DNA from: Thozetella sp. PMI_491
Taxonomy: Eukaryota; Ascomycota; Sordariomycetes; Chaetosphaeriales; Chaetosphaeriaceae
DNA length: 64,000 nucleotides
NCBI GenBank assembly: GCA_021432635.1
Contig: MU270139.1
Coordinates: 18,904 to 82,903 of the forward strand
Direction: 5' to 3'
Part shown: positions 20,798 to 31,777 of the stretch, one piece after another
Numbering within the stretch: position 1 is the first letter of the stretch
Layout: each line of letters opens with the position of its first letter
Translations under genes and position numbers: made by a program
Notes under the pieces: model-generated
What the model saw: only the letters and a program-made list of their open reading frames with translations
Told to the model about the DNA's origin: nothing
The model's database searches: none

Positions 20798-21544
20798 ATG
20801 GAAGATATAGTCAATACTGACTTCCCGCTTATCATTAAATCCATTAAAACATGGGAGAGATCCGTGCAGGTTGAGAAAGACAAGGTCGTCAAAAGGCAAC
20901 TCAGCGACGCAGAGCTGATGCGCCGTCCGAATGGCGCTGCTTACCGGCCTTTTTGGGCGAAAGAGCGGCTGCAAAATGAAGCCGCAGCACTTGATCTAGT
21001 TGCATCAAAGACCAGCTTACCCGTTCCACGCTGTCGACTTTACACCGAGGATGGGCTTGTCCACTTGGAGATGGAACGTATGACGACCGGAGTGTTGCTA
21101 GAGGATATTCCACCAGAATCGCGACAATCTGCGGCGAAGTCAGTTGACGAGCAGATACGCTCGACTGTGCTTCCGCAACTCCAGTCGCTCCGTCGAGATT
21201 TTATTGGGAGTGCCGATCCGAGTCTGCCGGTGTTCCCGCCACAGAGAGTATATTATCGGGACCGGCGAGATTGGGCACGAATACGATCGGAGACCGACGA
21301 GTTCGTGTTCTGCCACAACGACCTGAGTCCGCAGAACATATTCATCGATCCCGAGGCATTTCATATTGTGGGCATCATTGACTGGGAGTTTTCTGGATAC
21401 TTTCCTCCCCACTTCGAGCTTCCTCTGTGGTCAGCATTTGAGAGGAGCCAGGTACAGAGCATCTACGAGGAGGCAAGTGCACGGGAACTTGCCCTCTTTG
21501 GACTCAAGCCGGCAGACTTGGAAGAATGCATGTCGCCTTCATAA
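20798..21544 (+). CDS. Aminoglycoside-phosphotransferase-like (APH) small-molecule kinase
   Basis: A protein-kinase-like fold phosphotransferase. The catalytic loop CHNDLSPQNIFID carries Asp and Asn, followed by IIDWEFSGY with the metal-binding Asp; the N-lobe contains KDKVVKRQL with a candidate ATP-binding Lys and FWAKERLQNEAAALDLV as the helix. These are the hallmarks of the fungal APH family, of unknown substrates, not necessarily antibiotics. Starting at MEDIVNTDFPL (20798) gives 248 aa, matching how relatives begin; the frame is open to an earlier ATG at 20633, which would give 303 aa. It is convergent with the P450 on the other strand, with about 105 bp between the stop codons. Confidence 0.82.
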   Translation: MEDIVNTDFPLIIKSIKTWERSVQVEKDKVVKRQLSDAELMRRPNGAAYRPFWAKERLQNEAAALDLVASKTSLPVPRCRLYTEDGLVHLEMERMTTGVLLEDIPPESRQSAAKSVDEQIRSTVLPQLQSLRRDFIGSADPSLPVFPPQRVYYRDRRDWARIRSETDEFVFCHNDLSPQNIFIDPEAFHIVGIIDWEFSGYFPPHFELPLWSAFERSQVQSIYEEASARELALFGLKPADLEECMSPS

Positions 21545-21651
21545 TCCCTTAAAATCCTGGCCTATTCGCTTGTTATATATATATGAGCTTGTTGCTTCAT
21601 ATAGAAACTCGTGCACGATTCCAGCCGACCGATTACACGGACGGTCGAGAA

Positions 21652-23461
21652 TCAGTTCGCCTCTGTGATCCTCACCCACATATCCTTCTGAGACGCAATC
21701 AGGTAAACTTTCTCTTTCCATGGCGCGGCAGGATCAATAAGTTGGAACTCGAATGCTCGTAATAGCTGCAGCGATAGTTCCAGAGTTAGCCTTGCCGACT
21801 ACAAATAATGTGACCAAGGCACGCAACAGGCAAGACTGCATTAGGGTTGATTGAAACGGAAAGTAGCATCGCTTACTTCAAAGAGCACCTTGCTCAGTTC
21901 CATCATCGCAATAGACTTCCCGGCGCACATCCACCGCCCTCCACCAAAGGTAATATCAAGCGCCCGGTCCATCTCGAGCCTCTTTTCCTCGCTGCATTCG
22001 AGAAACCGCTCAGGACGGAAGACGTCGGCGTCGGCTCCGAAGATTGATTCCTTGCGAGTGAGGGCTGCTGTATTATGACCAATTGCTGTACCGCCGGGGA
22101 CGAAGTGTCCCAGGATCGTGTCCCCTTCTGGTGGTACGATCTTGTAATGCCCATAGTTAACTGGACATTTGATCCGGTAACCTTCCCATATCACGGCCTG
22201 CAGGTATGGCTGATTGAGTGCCTGCGAATACGTGATAATACTGGATCCTCCGGTCTGCTCCGCCGTACTTTTTATCTCTGCTTTCAACCGACCGTAGACT
22301 CGTGGGGTTGCAAGAATGTGTAGCATGGTACCCCGTATCGCAGCCGCGGATGCGTCGGAGCCGGCGAGTAGCTGAAGCATCGATTCTCCTTCTAGTTCTT
22401 CTCTGCTCAGGCCGCGGCGAATGAAGCCACCCTATGCGATCCGAGTAAGCAATTAGCGTCGAAATATGCAGGTATAGTTATCCTTGCAGCCCATAGATAG
22501 AAATGTGGTGCGGGTAGAAGAGAACAGTCCAAGGGTACACCTACAAACATATCCTCTCGTGGTTTAGCGTCGTTCTGGAAGCGTTCTGCAATAAGTCGAC
22601 GGGTAACACTAGACAGCTTGAGATTTCCACATAATTCACCCTGCTCGCGCCAACGCATGTTTAGCAATGGGTAGGTGCTTACCCCATCATCTTCCCGACC
22701 CCTTTTTGGTCCCATGTTTTTGGCCCGAAAAGCTTCAGCATGAATGAGGAGAAGACTACGCGCCGAATGGCAGGTACATCCATAGCCAGGCTCATGAGCG
22801 CGAGCGCACCGTCTATCTGCGCTATCCACCCATAAATGTCGATTCCTTCGTCAAGGTAACCGAACGCTTTCCCGTATCCAAGTCGAGTGATGACGTCCAG
22901 GGTGAAGAAACGAGCAAAGGAGCAAAAGTCTACGCGCCGTAGACGGTCGTTGGTGGATAGGTGCTTGCGTCTGATCAGGCCGACCAGTCGCGATACCTGC
23001 GAGTCCACAGCCGCCTCGAGATCGGGATTCTCGCGTCCGCTATATCCACTGGCGACTTTCGCCTTGATTGCATCATGCACTACAGTGTCTAGCGTCGATG
23101 CCATAGTGTCTCTGTCTGGGTCAAACTTCACATGATACCAGGGGTCCCGCACATACTTGCTTCGAGCCCCGCTGATTGTGCGAAGCACATCGGGGTCATC
23201 AGTAACAAGATAGTTGGGGCCATTGCGGACCAGCGGACCGTATTTTCTAAGGCCCATGTAGGCTTTGTGGTTGTTGCCACGAAAGGTATGCACAGCTATC
23301 CAAAGATGGGAGAACGAGGCGAGTCGGGGACCTGGAATATGGCGAAGGCGGTACCAGGCTCGCAGCGCAGATGATATGTACCACGCGATTAGCGTAGTCA
23401 CTAACCAACCGGCGAGATGCTGGATGTTGAGAGTATCCCCATCGCCTGTGAGAATACTCAT
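21652..23461 (-). CDS. Cytochrome P450, pisatin-demethylase-like
   Basis: Four exons, 23461-22683, 22608-22545, 22431-21877 and 21765-21652, give 503 aa; all junctions keep phase and rebuild family landmarks. The N-terminal hydrophobic anchor LAGWLVTTLIAWYISSALRA is followed by the proline hinge RHIPGPRLASF, so it is ER-anchored. The ExxR helix is WEGYRIK, the PERF element is VFRPERFLE and the heme loop is FGGGRWMCAGKSIA with the ligand Cys. The segment GVGKMMGVTRRLIAERFQ and the tail LLRAFEFQLIDP resemble CYP57-type pisatin demethylases, which oxidise host phenolics. The I-helix reads AGSDASA, so the usual threonine after Asp is alanine. An initiating Met at 23461 is used because the codon at 23470 is not ATG. 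The substrate is unknown. Confidence 0.9.
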
Positions 23462-23470
23462 CGTGAGCAA

Positions 23471-23856
23471 GACTCAGCCCCAAGATAGATATGCCGGGAC
23501 ACGGAGGCAGAAGTATTAGAGATTCAAGTGCCTGGTTCCGGAATAATGGTAGCCTCTCGTCAAAAACTTTTAGATGAAGGACGTGGATACCTGAGTTTCG
23601 CTGACATTTCAGGGCTTCCACACCTCGCCGAGATGCGGGGTGCCGCATATGCCAAATTGTCTAACCCCAAGGCGGAACCATACACGCAGCAGATGAAGAC
23701 CAAGATTGATTGGCACAAGGGAAGTAAGCTAGAATATCTAGACCAACTACAGCCTCACGGTTTGAGCCATGGTGTAACCTAAGAACCGCGCAGTGTGAGG
23801 TATAAAGGCTGGTCTATCTCAAGCTAGCATGACACGCGTCACTTATGATCGCTAAT
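23471..23856. other. Promoter of the P450 and 3' flank of the iron-type ADH
   Basis: 386 bp. A 78-codon plus-strand frame exists here but shows no recognisable feature. Confidence 0.4.
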
Positions 23857-25146
23857 CTATAAAGCCATCTCAAGAATATCCATCACCTGCTGAGTCTCGG
23901 TGATAGTAACAGGGTTAGTCGGAATATATCGATCAGTCATAGAACTCGCAGCGAGCTTCCCGAACTGGTCTCTCCCGACACCCACCGTGCTCAAGGTCGT
24001 GGGTAATCCTAATTCCTCGACATATGATCGAACCACCTCGCCTGCATGGGCAGTGTCCGGGGAGAGGCCTTTCGCAGTTAATCTCTCCGCCACAGTCTCG
24101 CTTCGCCATAGCAATTCCAGAAGCAGGCGTTGTCGTTCTCGGACCCAATCGTCACCGTGTTTGAGGTTCCACTCGAGAACAGAGGGGAGCATTACACAGC
24201 TAGTCTCGCCGTGTCCCACGCCGAGAGGGCCAAGCTGGTGGCCAATGCCGTGGCTTGCGCCCATAGGGACGCCCATCGAGAGACCGCGAAGTGCCTCTAT
24301 GACGCCCAGCATCTCACCTCGTCGAGCCTCAAGGTCCGAAGGATCACGCCGAGTGATGAGGAGACTTGGGAGCAGCAGCTCTAGCCCTTTGCTAAGATGC
24401 TTCTCGGATTCTTTCTTCTTTTTCTCGACCTCGCTATCCCCTCCAGCCGGAGACGGCCGGAACGCGACCGAACAGAAGCCCTCTATGCAGTGGTCCACCG
24501 CACGCATGCCAGAGCTAAGCCACACGCGCTCGGGAGTAGACATCACCAGCGCGGGATCCAAGATGACTAGCCAAGTCCCTATGCTCGGGTGCTGGAATGA
24601 CGTTTTCCGGTGATTTCGCCAATCCGTCGCCCCCCCGGGTGAGTTGTACTCACCTCCAGACAGGGACGTCGGGATGTTGATAATGGGGATCGTACACGGC
24701 TTAAGGGTCGCCGGATCCGGCTTCGCTCGGATGTGCAGCTTATTCAGCGCCTCCAGCGTATAGGCGCCGTTAGCGACCGCGAAGGAAGCGACCTTGGCTG
24801 CGTCGGTCAGAGAACCGGCGCCGAGGGTGATGATCAGGTCGGCGTTCGAGTCTCGGATGCCCGCAGCAACCTCCAGCACGTCGGGCCAAGGCACATGCTG
24901 GCGTATGCCGTAACGGACGGCAGCCACCTTGTCTCCCAAGGCATCCTTGAGAGCGGCGAAGTCCTTGGTCTTGCTGATGGAGCTGGAGACTATAACGTAC
25001 GCCCTGCTCGCATGGAAGGTCGCTTCTGCGTGGTGCTTACATGCGTCCGCAAAAGGAACGCCAAAGGAAACGTAAGGCTTGGGCTTGTTTGACGTGGCGA
25101 GAAAATACGTGCTGCTTGTCTCATCCAGCTCTGTGTCTGCCATCAT
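23857..25146 (-). CDS. Iron-containing alcohol dehydrogenase family protein
   Basis: A single exon of 429 aa. The nucleotide-binding motif LGAGSLTDAAKVASF (about residue 110) and the metal-site blocks RAVDHCIEGF and SHGIGHQLGPLGVGHGE are those of group III (iron-type) dehydrogenases. It is distant from the maleylacetate reductase at 15898: longer, with a charged insertion (EVEKKKKESEKHLSK) and a different N-terminus. Members reduce aldehydes, ketones or maleylacetate-like keto acids with NAD(P)H. It is divergent from the Zn2Cys6 regulator at 25865, with 718 bp of shared upstream DNA, so co-regulation with the 26-40 kb cluster is plausible. Substrate not inferable. Confidence 0.9.
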   Translation of the reverse strand: MMADTELDETSSTYFLATSNKPKPYVSFGVPFADACKHHAEATFHASRAYVIVSSSISKTKDFAALKDALGDKVAAVRYGIRQHVPWPDVLEVAAGIRDSNADLIITLGAGSLTDAAKVASFAVANGAYTLEALNKLHIRAKPDPATLKPCTIPIINIPTSLSGGEYNSPGGATDWRNHRKTSFQHPSIGTWLVILDPALVMSTPERVWLSSGMRAVDHCIEGFCSVAFRPSPAGGDSEVEKKKKESEKHLSKGLELLLPSLLITRRDPSDLEARRGEMLGVIEALRGLSMGVPMGASHGIGHQLGPLGVGHGETSCVMLPSVLEWNLKHGDDWVRERQRLLLELLWRSETVAERLTAKGLSPDTAHAGEVVRSYVEELGLPTTLSTVGVGRDQFGKLAASSMTDRYIPTNPVTITETQQVMDILEMAL

Positions 25147-25864
25147 GACTTACTATCGCTTTAGTCTACCTTGCTTGTCTTGGCTTGTGTGCGTGAGTTG
25201 GGCCACTTGCAGCGCCGATGGACTTGGTCTGAGCTTCTAGGCCAATACCTGACAATCGAACCTGCCCCGTGCTACTCTATACCCAAGGCTTGGATTGTGT
25301 TAATGGTCGTGGGCTAAGGCGGAATTAGCGGGCATCTGGCGGGGTTGGAGCGGCCATGGAAGCGTGGAGATAAAGGCCGGTGGGAAGGCTAAGAGACGGA
25401 AAATGAAGATCCGTCCCCGCACGCTATTCTCCATCTGCTGCAAGAGGGGAGAGCCCCCGGCCAACGCGCTGGTGTCTGGTGACCCTGTCCCAGCCAAGCC
25501 AGCCTCAAGGAAGGCCGGTATTGCTCGGTGTAAAGCGGCAGGGAAGGCAAAACAGTAACCCCTCACCAGCAGGCACGCAACGCCTTCCCAGAAAACATGC
25601 TCATTCTCGCCGTGCGCTGCTTCTAGCCACTCCCCGGTTGTCCTGTCTGCATTCGCGAACCCATAACCGAAATTGCAGCCTGATACAGGAGGTTATGGGC
25701 TAAGCCCGGACCTAGCCCCTATCCCGCAATAGCAAGGCCGCCGCTCCAAGTAGGACCGGTATGCCCCCGTCTACATCCGCTCCGGACCCGAACCACCCGA
25801 CACGGACGGCCCGAGCCCGGCACCTCGTCCGGAAAGCTTACGAACGCGCGAGCCGCTGAGCGCC
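25147..25864. promoter_or_regulatory. Divergent promoter: iron-type ADH / Zn2Cys6 regulator
   Basis: 718 bp. The segment at 25735-25860 is rich in CGG, CCG and CCCG words near the regulator start, suitable for zinc-cluster binding including autoregulation. This is composition evidence only. Confidence 0.4.
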
Positions 25865-28288
25865 ATGAGCTTCCTCGCATCCCCGGGCCCGACTAGTCCC
25901 GACCCCAGCGTCGCGCCTCAGCCCAGGGCGTGTCAATTCTGCCGGGTGAGAAAGGTCAGTCGAACACACCACAGCCCTGTCCGGTCCCGTCTCTTTCCCT
26001 TCCAATGTCTCGGTAGCATCTCGTGTTTCCTCCTGCGTCGTGCTGGGGTCTGATAGGTTACCTGTAGATCAAATGCGACAAAGCACAACCGGTATGTTCG
26101 TCGTGTTCTACGCACGGACGAACATGCGTGTATTCACAGGAAAGAAGGCGGCCGAGGTCCGTTGTCTCTTAGTTCCCAGCTGGTCCTGAGGGCCCCTTGC
26201 TCACCCCATCCTAGGCCGTCATTGGCAATCATATCCGCATTGCAGAAAGAGAAGCAGGCCCTAGAAAATGTGCTCTTTCGTCTGAAGACCGGCCACCCAG
26301 ACCATGCTGCCGCGGTGCTCCAAGATGTGTCAATAGTGGATGGTGCGGTCCGGGTTGAAACGAACGATGGCGAGGACGAGGCCACCATTGTTGCCAGGGG
26401 CTCGGAGCGGTCACGGAGCGGCTCGCCACTACCGACGGTGCCGGAACCGCCGCCCCAAGAGGAGCCTGAGCCGCCAGGGAACGACGTGGCTGCCACCTTG
26501 GACGGCGGCTTCGATCCCGCAAACCACGTGTCAGTCGATGACCAGGGACAGATCGGCGTCTTTGGCTTGACGTCTACGCTACACCACCATGATCTAGACC
26601 ATGTGCCTGTCGAGGAGGACGGGAAGATAGAGGATCTCCGATGCCAGCTTGTGGCAAATGCGGCTCTGCAGAGGCAGAAGGAGTTCCAGATCAGGATGCT
26701 CCCGGACATCGATGGAGTGCCCGTACACATCGCCACCCACCTTTTGGATCTGCACTGGAATCGCCAGCATCACACGTTCCTACTGACGTATCGGCCCGCG
26801 CTGATGCGAGACCTAATCCATGGCGGCCCTTACTGCTCCAAGCTGCTGCTCAATGCTATGTTTGCCTGCGCGAGCAAGTACTCTGATAGGGTCTCCCTAC
26901 GAGACGACCCTGCTAACCCCTTAACGGCGGGCATGCGCTTTTTCCGCCGCTGCGATGAGCTGCTGTCCGAGGAACCGCCATTCGGCAGGCCCAGCATTCC
27001 GACAGTAGTGGCGTTCCTCTTACTCAGCTCCACGTTCATCGCCCGTGGCGACATCAGTAAAGGATGGTCATACAGCGGCTTCGCCTTCCGCATGATCTAC
27101 GATCTGGGGCTCCATCTCGACTACCGGAAGCCCAAGACGCGCCCAGAAGATATCGAGGTCCGACGACGTGTCTTCTGGGGTGCCTTCATCTGCGACAAAT
27201 TGCAGAGCCTCTATCTTGGGAGACCAATGGCAATGCACCTCGAGGATAGCCACTGTGCAGACGAGTTCTTGGATACTCTCGAGGAGCTGGATCTGTGGAC
27301 TCCGTATATCGATCCCGAATCACCACCACCAACCGTTGCGTACGAACCTCAGCCTGTATACTCTGTCTCCACTTTCCAACAACTGTGTCGTCTCTCTAAG
27401 CTCATGACACGAATCATGAACTGTTTCTACAGCTCCAATATACCCGTTTCTAAAGCACAATACCACCTGCTCGCACTCGATGCGTCCCTGTTGAAGTGGC
27501 AATCGGAGCTCCCAGCTTCTTTGGTTCCCTGTCCCTGGGTGAAGGATGGCGGGCAGAACCGGTGTCCCGTGCCGCCCAATATCATGAACCTCCACAATAC
27601 CTACCATTCGCTTGTGATATTACTCAACCGACCTTTCGTCTCACATGGACACCTACGCTCCAGTGACAGAGCTGCCAGCTGTTGGAAGAAGTGCACTACC
27701 GCCGCGAGGAACATCAGCAACATCGTGGCTGCATACCGGTCGTCCTACACCCTGCGTGGTGCACCCTACCTGACGAGCTACGCCGCCTATGTTTCCTGCA
27801 CGATTCATGTGCGGAATGCCGCACTGGAGAAAGAATCGCAGAACAAGGAGAATCTCAAGTTGCTAATGGCGAGCCTCGAAGCACTGGACGAGCTGTCGGT
27901 GCCCAACCCTGGTATTGCACGGCCTGCCAACATCATTCGGCAGCTGATGAAGAAGTATGGCATCGAGGAGCAGCACGGTACGTGGGCCAGGAGCAACATT
28001 ATATATGTATACTGATATTGACTGACCTTTGGGGCAGCAGGGATATCCCCAAACACAAATACTAGCCACCTCTTCGACATGGACATGTCACCGCAGTCCA
28101 TGGCCTTGGCTCCGCTATTCGACACATTCTCGCACGACGGTCAATCGCTGGGGTTATTAGGAGGTATTAATGGGCCGGTGATGGATGAATTCAACGTGAT
28201 GAATGACTCTCTATTTGGGTTTATGAATAGTCTAGAGCTTCAAGGCCCCCTATCCTGGGAAGATGGGCCACGGACCGGTATGGAATAA
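25865..28288 (+). CDS. Zn2Cys6 transcription factor with fungal-specific domain (NIT4/nirA-like)
   Basis: Four exons, 25865-25954, 26068-26156, 26215-27977 and 28041-28288, give 729 aa. The zinc cluster is assembled across intron 1: ACQFCRVRK joins IKCDKAQPVCSSC and then GRTCVYSQ (pattern C-x2-C-x6-C-x6-C-x2-C-x6-C), followed by basic ERRRPR and a short coiled coil, ISALQKEKQALENVLFRLK. The middle carries the fungal-specific homology region with the signatures WSYSGFAFRMIYDLGLHLDY and RRRVFWGAFICDKLQSLYLG, most like NIT4/nirA-type regulators. It is a nuclear activator. Position between the iron-type ADH and the aldolase makes it the obvious candidate regulator of the 24-40 kb genes. The donor of intron 2 (AG|GTCCGT) is weak, so that junction is the least certain. 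Confidence 0.9.
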
Positions 28289-28456
28289 CATGGGTAGCTT
28301 TGCAATGAGGCAAGGAGCATAAGCATTCGTTTCTTGAAAGGAGCGGAGCACCTGATACTACGGTCTAGCTAGCTGCTACTATATACATACAGAGCCCAAT
28401 CCACACCGGGAGCGACTGGATCATTGTTTGCGCATTGTGACGCTGAATATGTGAGC

Positions 28457-29498
28457 TTACTGGAGAACCTCAGGCGTCTCAGAGACAATTTGGTCGTAGT
28501 ACGGCTGGAACGCGAGCCACATCTTGCTCGGATTGCCACTCCTCTTGTGTGTCGTCCTCGCCGTCTCGTCATCGATGTAGATCTTCTCCCAGCCGGGGCC
28601 CGCCGCTGCGTTGGCCAGCAGCTGCGAGTGGCAGCACCGGTCTAGTGCGATGAAGAGGAACGCGGCCTCGTCTACCGTCGAGCCGCAGGTGATGATGCCG
28701 TGATTTCGTAGGATTACGCTACGGTTCTTGGGGCCGAGCGCCTGCGCGATGCGGCGGCCCTCTTCTGTCGACACGACTGTGCCGCCGTAGGCGTTGTACA
28801 CTGCACGGAGGTCAGCGCGGAGTGTCTAATCGGGATATAAGTGACCTACCGCTAAGATCGTCATAGAAGCGGATGGCATCCTGGTACAGAGGCTCAATCG
28901 GCCTCCCAAAGCAGGAGAAAGCCTTGCCGTACACAGAATGTGCGTGACACGCCGCGTTGAGATCCGGCCGCGCCTTGTGGATCTCGCTGTGGATGGCAAA
29001 CGCGGGGCCGTTAATGGGGTACTGAGCGCCCCCGGGAAGCACGTTGCCCTCTTCATCGACCAGGACGAGGTCTGACACCTTGATCAGGCTGAAGTGCTTG
29101 GACAGGGGGTTAATCCAGAAGTGCTCTGTGCTTGCATGTCAGCTCTCGGGGAAGATGACACCAGGACTGCGGGGCTGCATCGATGGGAGAGGGGAGAACT
29201 CACCGGGCTCGATAGGGTCCCGGAGAGAGATGTGTCCGGCGACGCCCTCGTCGAAGCCCTGCTTGGCAAAGACGCGGAACGCCGCGGCGAGGTGCTGCAT
29301 CTTGTACTTGCGCTCATCGAGCTTGTTCTCGAAGGTGGGGGGCGAGCGGATCACGATCTTGCCGTCCTTGTCGCCGAGGAAGTGGACGTCCTCGAAGAAC
29401 TGGGCTTTGTCACCCGTGGTCGTGGGCTCCGTGGCCGGCTTAGCCTTGAGGTCGGTGGCCGGCACCGCAGCAGCCTCTTCAACCTTGGAGGGCGACAT
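28457..29498 (-). CDS. Class II aldolase/adducin-domain protein
   Basis: Three exons, 29498-29204, 29125-28850 and 28800-28457, give 304 aa. Segments typical of the zinc-dependent class II aldolase/adducin fold are visible: FDEGVAGHISLRDPIEP near residue 85, HFWINPLSKHFSLIKVSDL, HAHSVYGKAFSCFGRP with the HxH zinc ligands, and ILRNHGIITCG with the third His. Relatives retro-aldol-cleave or decarboxylate hydroxy acids and phosphosugars. The ATG at 29498 (MSPSKVEEAAA) is used; the upstream in-frame codon at 29513 is not ATG. It is transcribed away from the quinone oxidoreductase across a 475-bp shared promoter and converges on the regulator gene with a 168-bp gap. Confidence 0.92.
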
Positions 29499-29973
29499 GG
29501 TGATTGAAAGCAATGTTGTTGGCGTGATCTGGGCTTGAGGGGGTTGTGTGGTTGCCTAGTAGTTTTGCCAAGGACCGAGGTTGGGTCTTCAACTCAAGCA
29601 AGTAAGCTGTTTATAACCTCCCGCGCGGCTTCGGCGGGTACAGAGATCTTATTGTGGAAAACTAATCGATGTTAACGATCGATCTCTGGGAACTGAGTCG
29701 CCACTGGAGCCAGGGCTTCTCTATCCCGCACCCGGCCTCGGCTACAGGAGACGGCGATTGTCAGTCCGCGCCGTTGAGCGGGGCACCCCACGGGGGCGAC
29801 TCCGATGTAGCTTGGGCCATCGGAAACCGGCAACTGGGCGGCCTTTGGCGTCCACCACTCGAACCTCATACTGCGCTAACAGTTAGGTAAATAAGAAGTT
29901 GATTCGCGCTCCTAGCAGAGCGCCTGTGATCCACCTTAGCTCCGAGTATCCTATCGTTAACCACTCTGCAGAT
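29499..29973. promoter_or_regulatory. Shared divergent promoter with nested inverted repeat
   Basis: 475 bp between the aldolase and the quinone oxidoreductase. An 8-bp inverted repeat, CAGAGATC (29641-29648) and GATCTCTG (29681-29688), encloses ATCGAT-GTTAAC-GATCGAT (29665-29683), whose core is itself palindromic. The symmetry is seen directly; a role as operator for a pathway regulator is inference. Confidence 0.45.
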
Positions 29974-31144
29974 ATGAAGGCAGTCAGCGTCCGGAATGGC
30001 ACAGGCGATGCCAATGCGCTCTTCGTTGACGAGAACGTCCCGGATCCGGTGCCGAGGTCGGGCCAGATTCTGGTTCGGGTCAAATGCTTCGGCCTGAACA
30101 GGATGGACATCATGCAGCGGGAGGGAAAGTATCCTTACGCCCTGCTGCCGGACTCCGGCAACATCATGGGAGTAGAGTTCAGCGGCCATGTCGAACAAGT
30201 TGGGCCAGATTGTATGTTTACTATTCTGTAGCGCACAATCTTTTCTTATACGTTTCTCACAAGCATATAGGCAGTCTGTCCTTCAAGAAGGGTGACAAAG
30301 TGTTTGGCCTCGTGTACGGCGGAGCTGTGAGTTCCCCCCTCCCCTTGGCAAACTAGCGAAGCTCTCTGGCTAACGGGTACAGTACGCCGAGCTCGTCGCC
30401 ATCGACGAAGAGATGCTTATGGAGATGCCCGACGGCATGGACTTTGAAACAGCCGCCGGAATTCCCGAGGTTTGCCTTGATCTAGTCTATGGTCCCCCCA
30501 GATGTTGTATCTAACCGAGACAGACATACTTCACAGCAACACAAGCAGTTCACCTCGTCGCTGCGATGGAGCCAGGTCAGCGGGTGCTCATCCACGCTGC
30601 TGCTTCCGGCGTAGGACAGGCAGCGATCCAGGTGGCCAAGTCAGCAGGGGCTAGCCAGATATTTGCTACAGCGGGAACGGACGACAAATGCCAGCTCTGC
30701 AAGTCGCTCGGCGCCGATGTCGCCGTCAACTACCGCAACGAGGACTTTGCCGAGGTGATAAAGCGAGAGACGGACGGCAAGGGTGTCAATCTGATCATCG
30801 ATCTCGTGGGCCGGGACTATTGGCACCGCAATGTGGCCTCGGCCGCCATGGACTCCAAGATCGTCCTGGTGGCCCTCATGAGCGGCGGCATCGTCGACCA
30901 GCTGAGTCTGCGGGAGCTTATGAACAGGCGCCTGCTGGTGCTCCCTACAACGCTGCGGACGCGGAGCCGAGAATATCAGAAGTCACTCAAGGACACCGTG
31001 GTGGAGCGGGTGGTCCCCCGCGTGGCTTCTGGGGAGATGAAGCTTGTCCTGGACCAGGTGCTCCCGTGGACCCAGGTCTCTGATGCGCACAAGAGGCTGG
31101 AATCCGGGGCTGGGGCGGGGAAGATTATTTGCCAGGTCGTGTAG
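29974..31144 (+). CDS. Zinc-type MDR oxidoreductase / NADPH:quinone reductase
   Basis: Four exons, 29974-30211, 30271-30326, 30383-30469 and 30524-31144, give 333 aa. All introns are 56-59 nt and phase-consistent. The N-terminal GroES-like part (GQILVRVKCFGLNRMDIMQR) is that of the quinone-oxidoreductase branch, which lacks the structural zinc lobe. The NADPH site is VLIHAAASGVGQAAIQVAK and the family segment GVNLIIDLVGRDYW follows. This resembles tumour-protein-p53-inducible quinone reductases (PIG3-like). Members reduce quinones or enoyl/enone double bonds. It shares a promoter with the class II aldolase and lies head to tail before the flavoprotein at 31778. The upstream Met at 29899 would add 25 residues without homology, so 29974 is chosen. 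Confidence 0.92.
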
Positions 31145-31777
31145 AGTATCATAGCTTAGATGAGCTTTCACAATAGTGACAACATCAATGTACTATCTGG
31201 ACTTCTGTGAATCCTATCTTGCCCTCCCAGTCGATTTATTAGTTCCTCCAGCTTCTGGCGCGTTGACTAGCCGGGTACCATTTTGGGAGACATCTGCCTT
31301 GCCAACTCAATAGGGATAGCATCAAGCGATATGTCGACATCCGATCACCGCACTATGGCATGCACAGATAGAGTGCCAAAACGAGCTCTGGGGTGGCGTC
31401 CCCGCTGCGACCCTGGCAGATTTCATGGAGATGGCGGAGACGGCCTGACAGCCCCGAATCTCGGCCTCAGGACCCGCAGAATCTGGAGTACATTAGCGCC
31501 GGACGGGAACCGTCCGTCCATAAAGCGCGCTCTGATATTCCCGGGACCCACGCACGGGCTGTTCCATTCCGTTAAGCTCCCCGGCATTGGATATGCCAGG
31601 CCGGGAAAGTCACGCCACTTGCTGAATGTTGAACAACGATACGGTGAACCACGAGCTCTCCCAGGCTTCATTCATTCTCGGCGGTTTTTGTTTATTAGGG
31701 AGGTTGATCGTGCTGTAAACCGGGCCCTGTCACTCACATCCACGCCCACACCAATCCTTCCTCTCAGTATCTCCAGA
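31145..31777. other. Upstream region of the flavoprotein
   Basis: 633 bp. The frame of the next gene is open from 31283, but the translated extension has no domain character and is probably 5' leader. Confidence 0.5.

Noticed and set aside
20798-21544. Reading the APH-like gene as an antibiotic resistance gene
   Set aside because: The APH fold is very common in fungi with unknown substrates; nothing here indicates aminoglycoside modification.
23528-23782. Plus-strand frame of 84 codons between the P450 and the iron-type ADH
   Set aside because: No domain, no splice partner, lies in a promoter, and length is within chance expectation for this composition.
31283-31777. 165-residue N-terminal extension of the flavoprotein
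   Set aside because: Translated sequence is Arg/Pro-rich without domain or targeting pattern, and relatives begin near the Rossmann strand; start moved to 31778.
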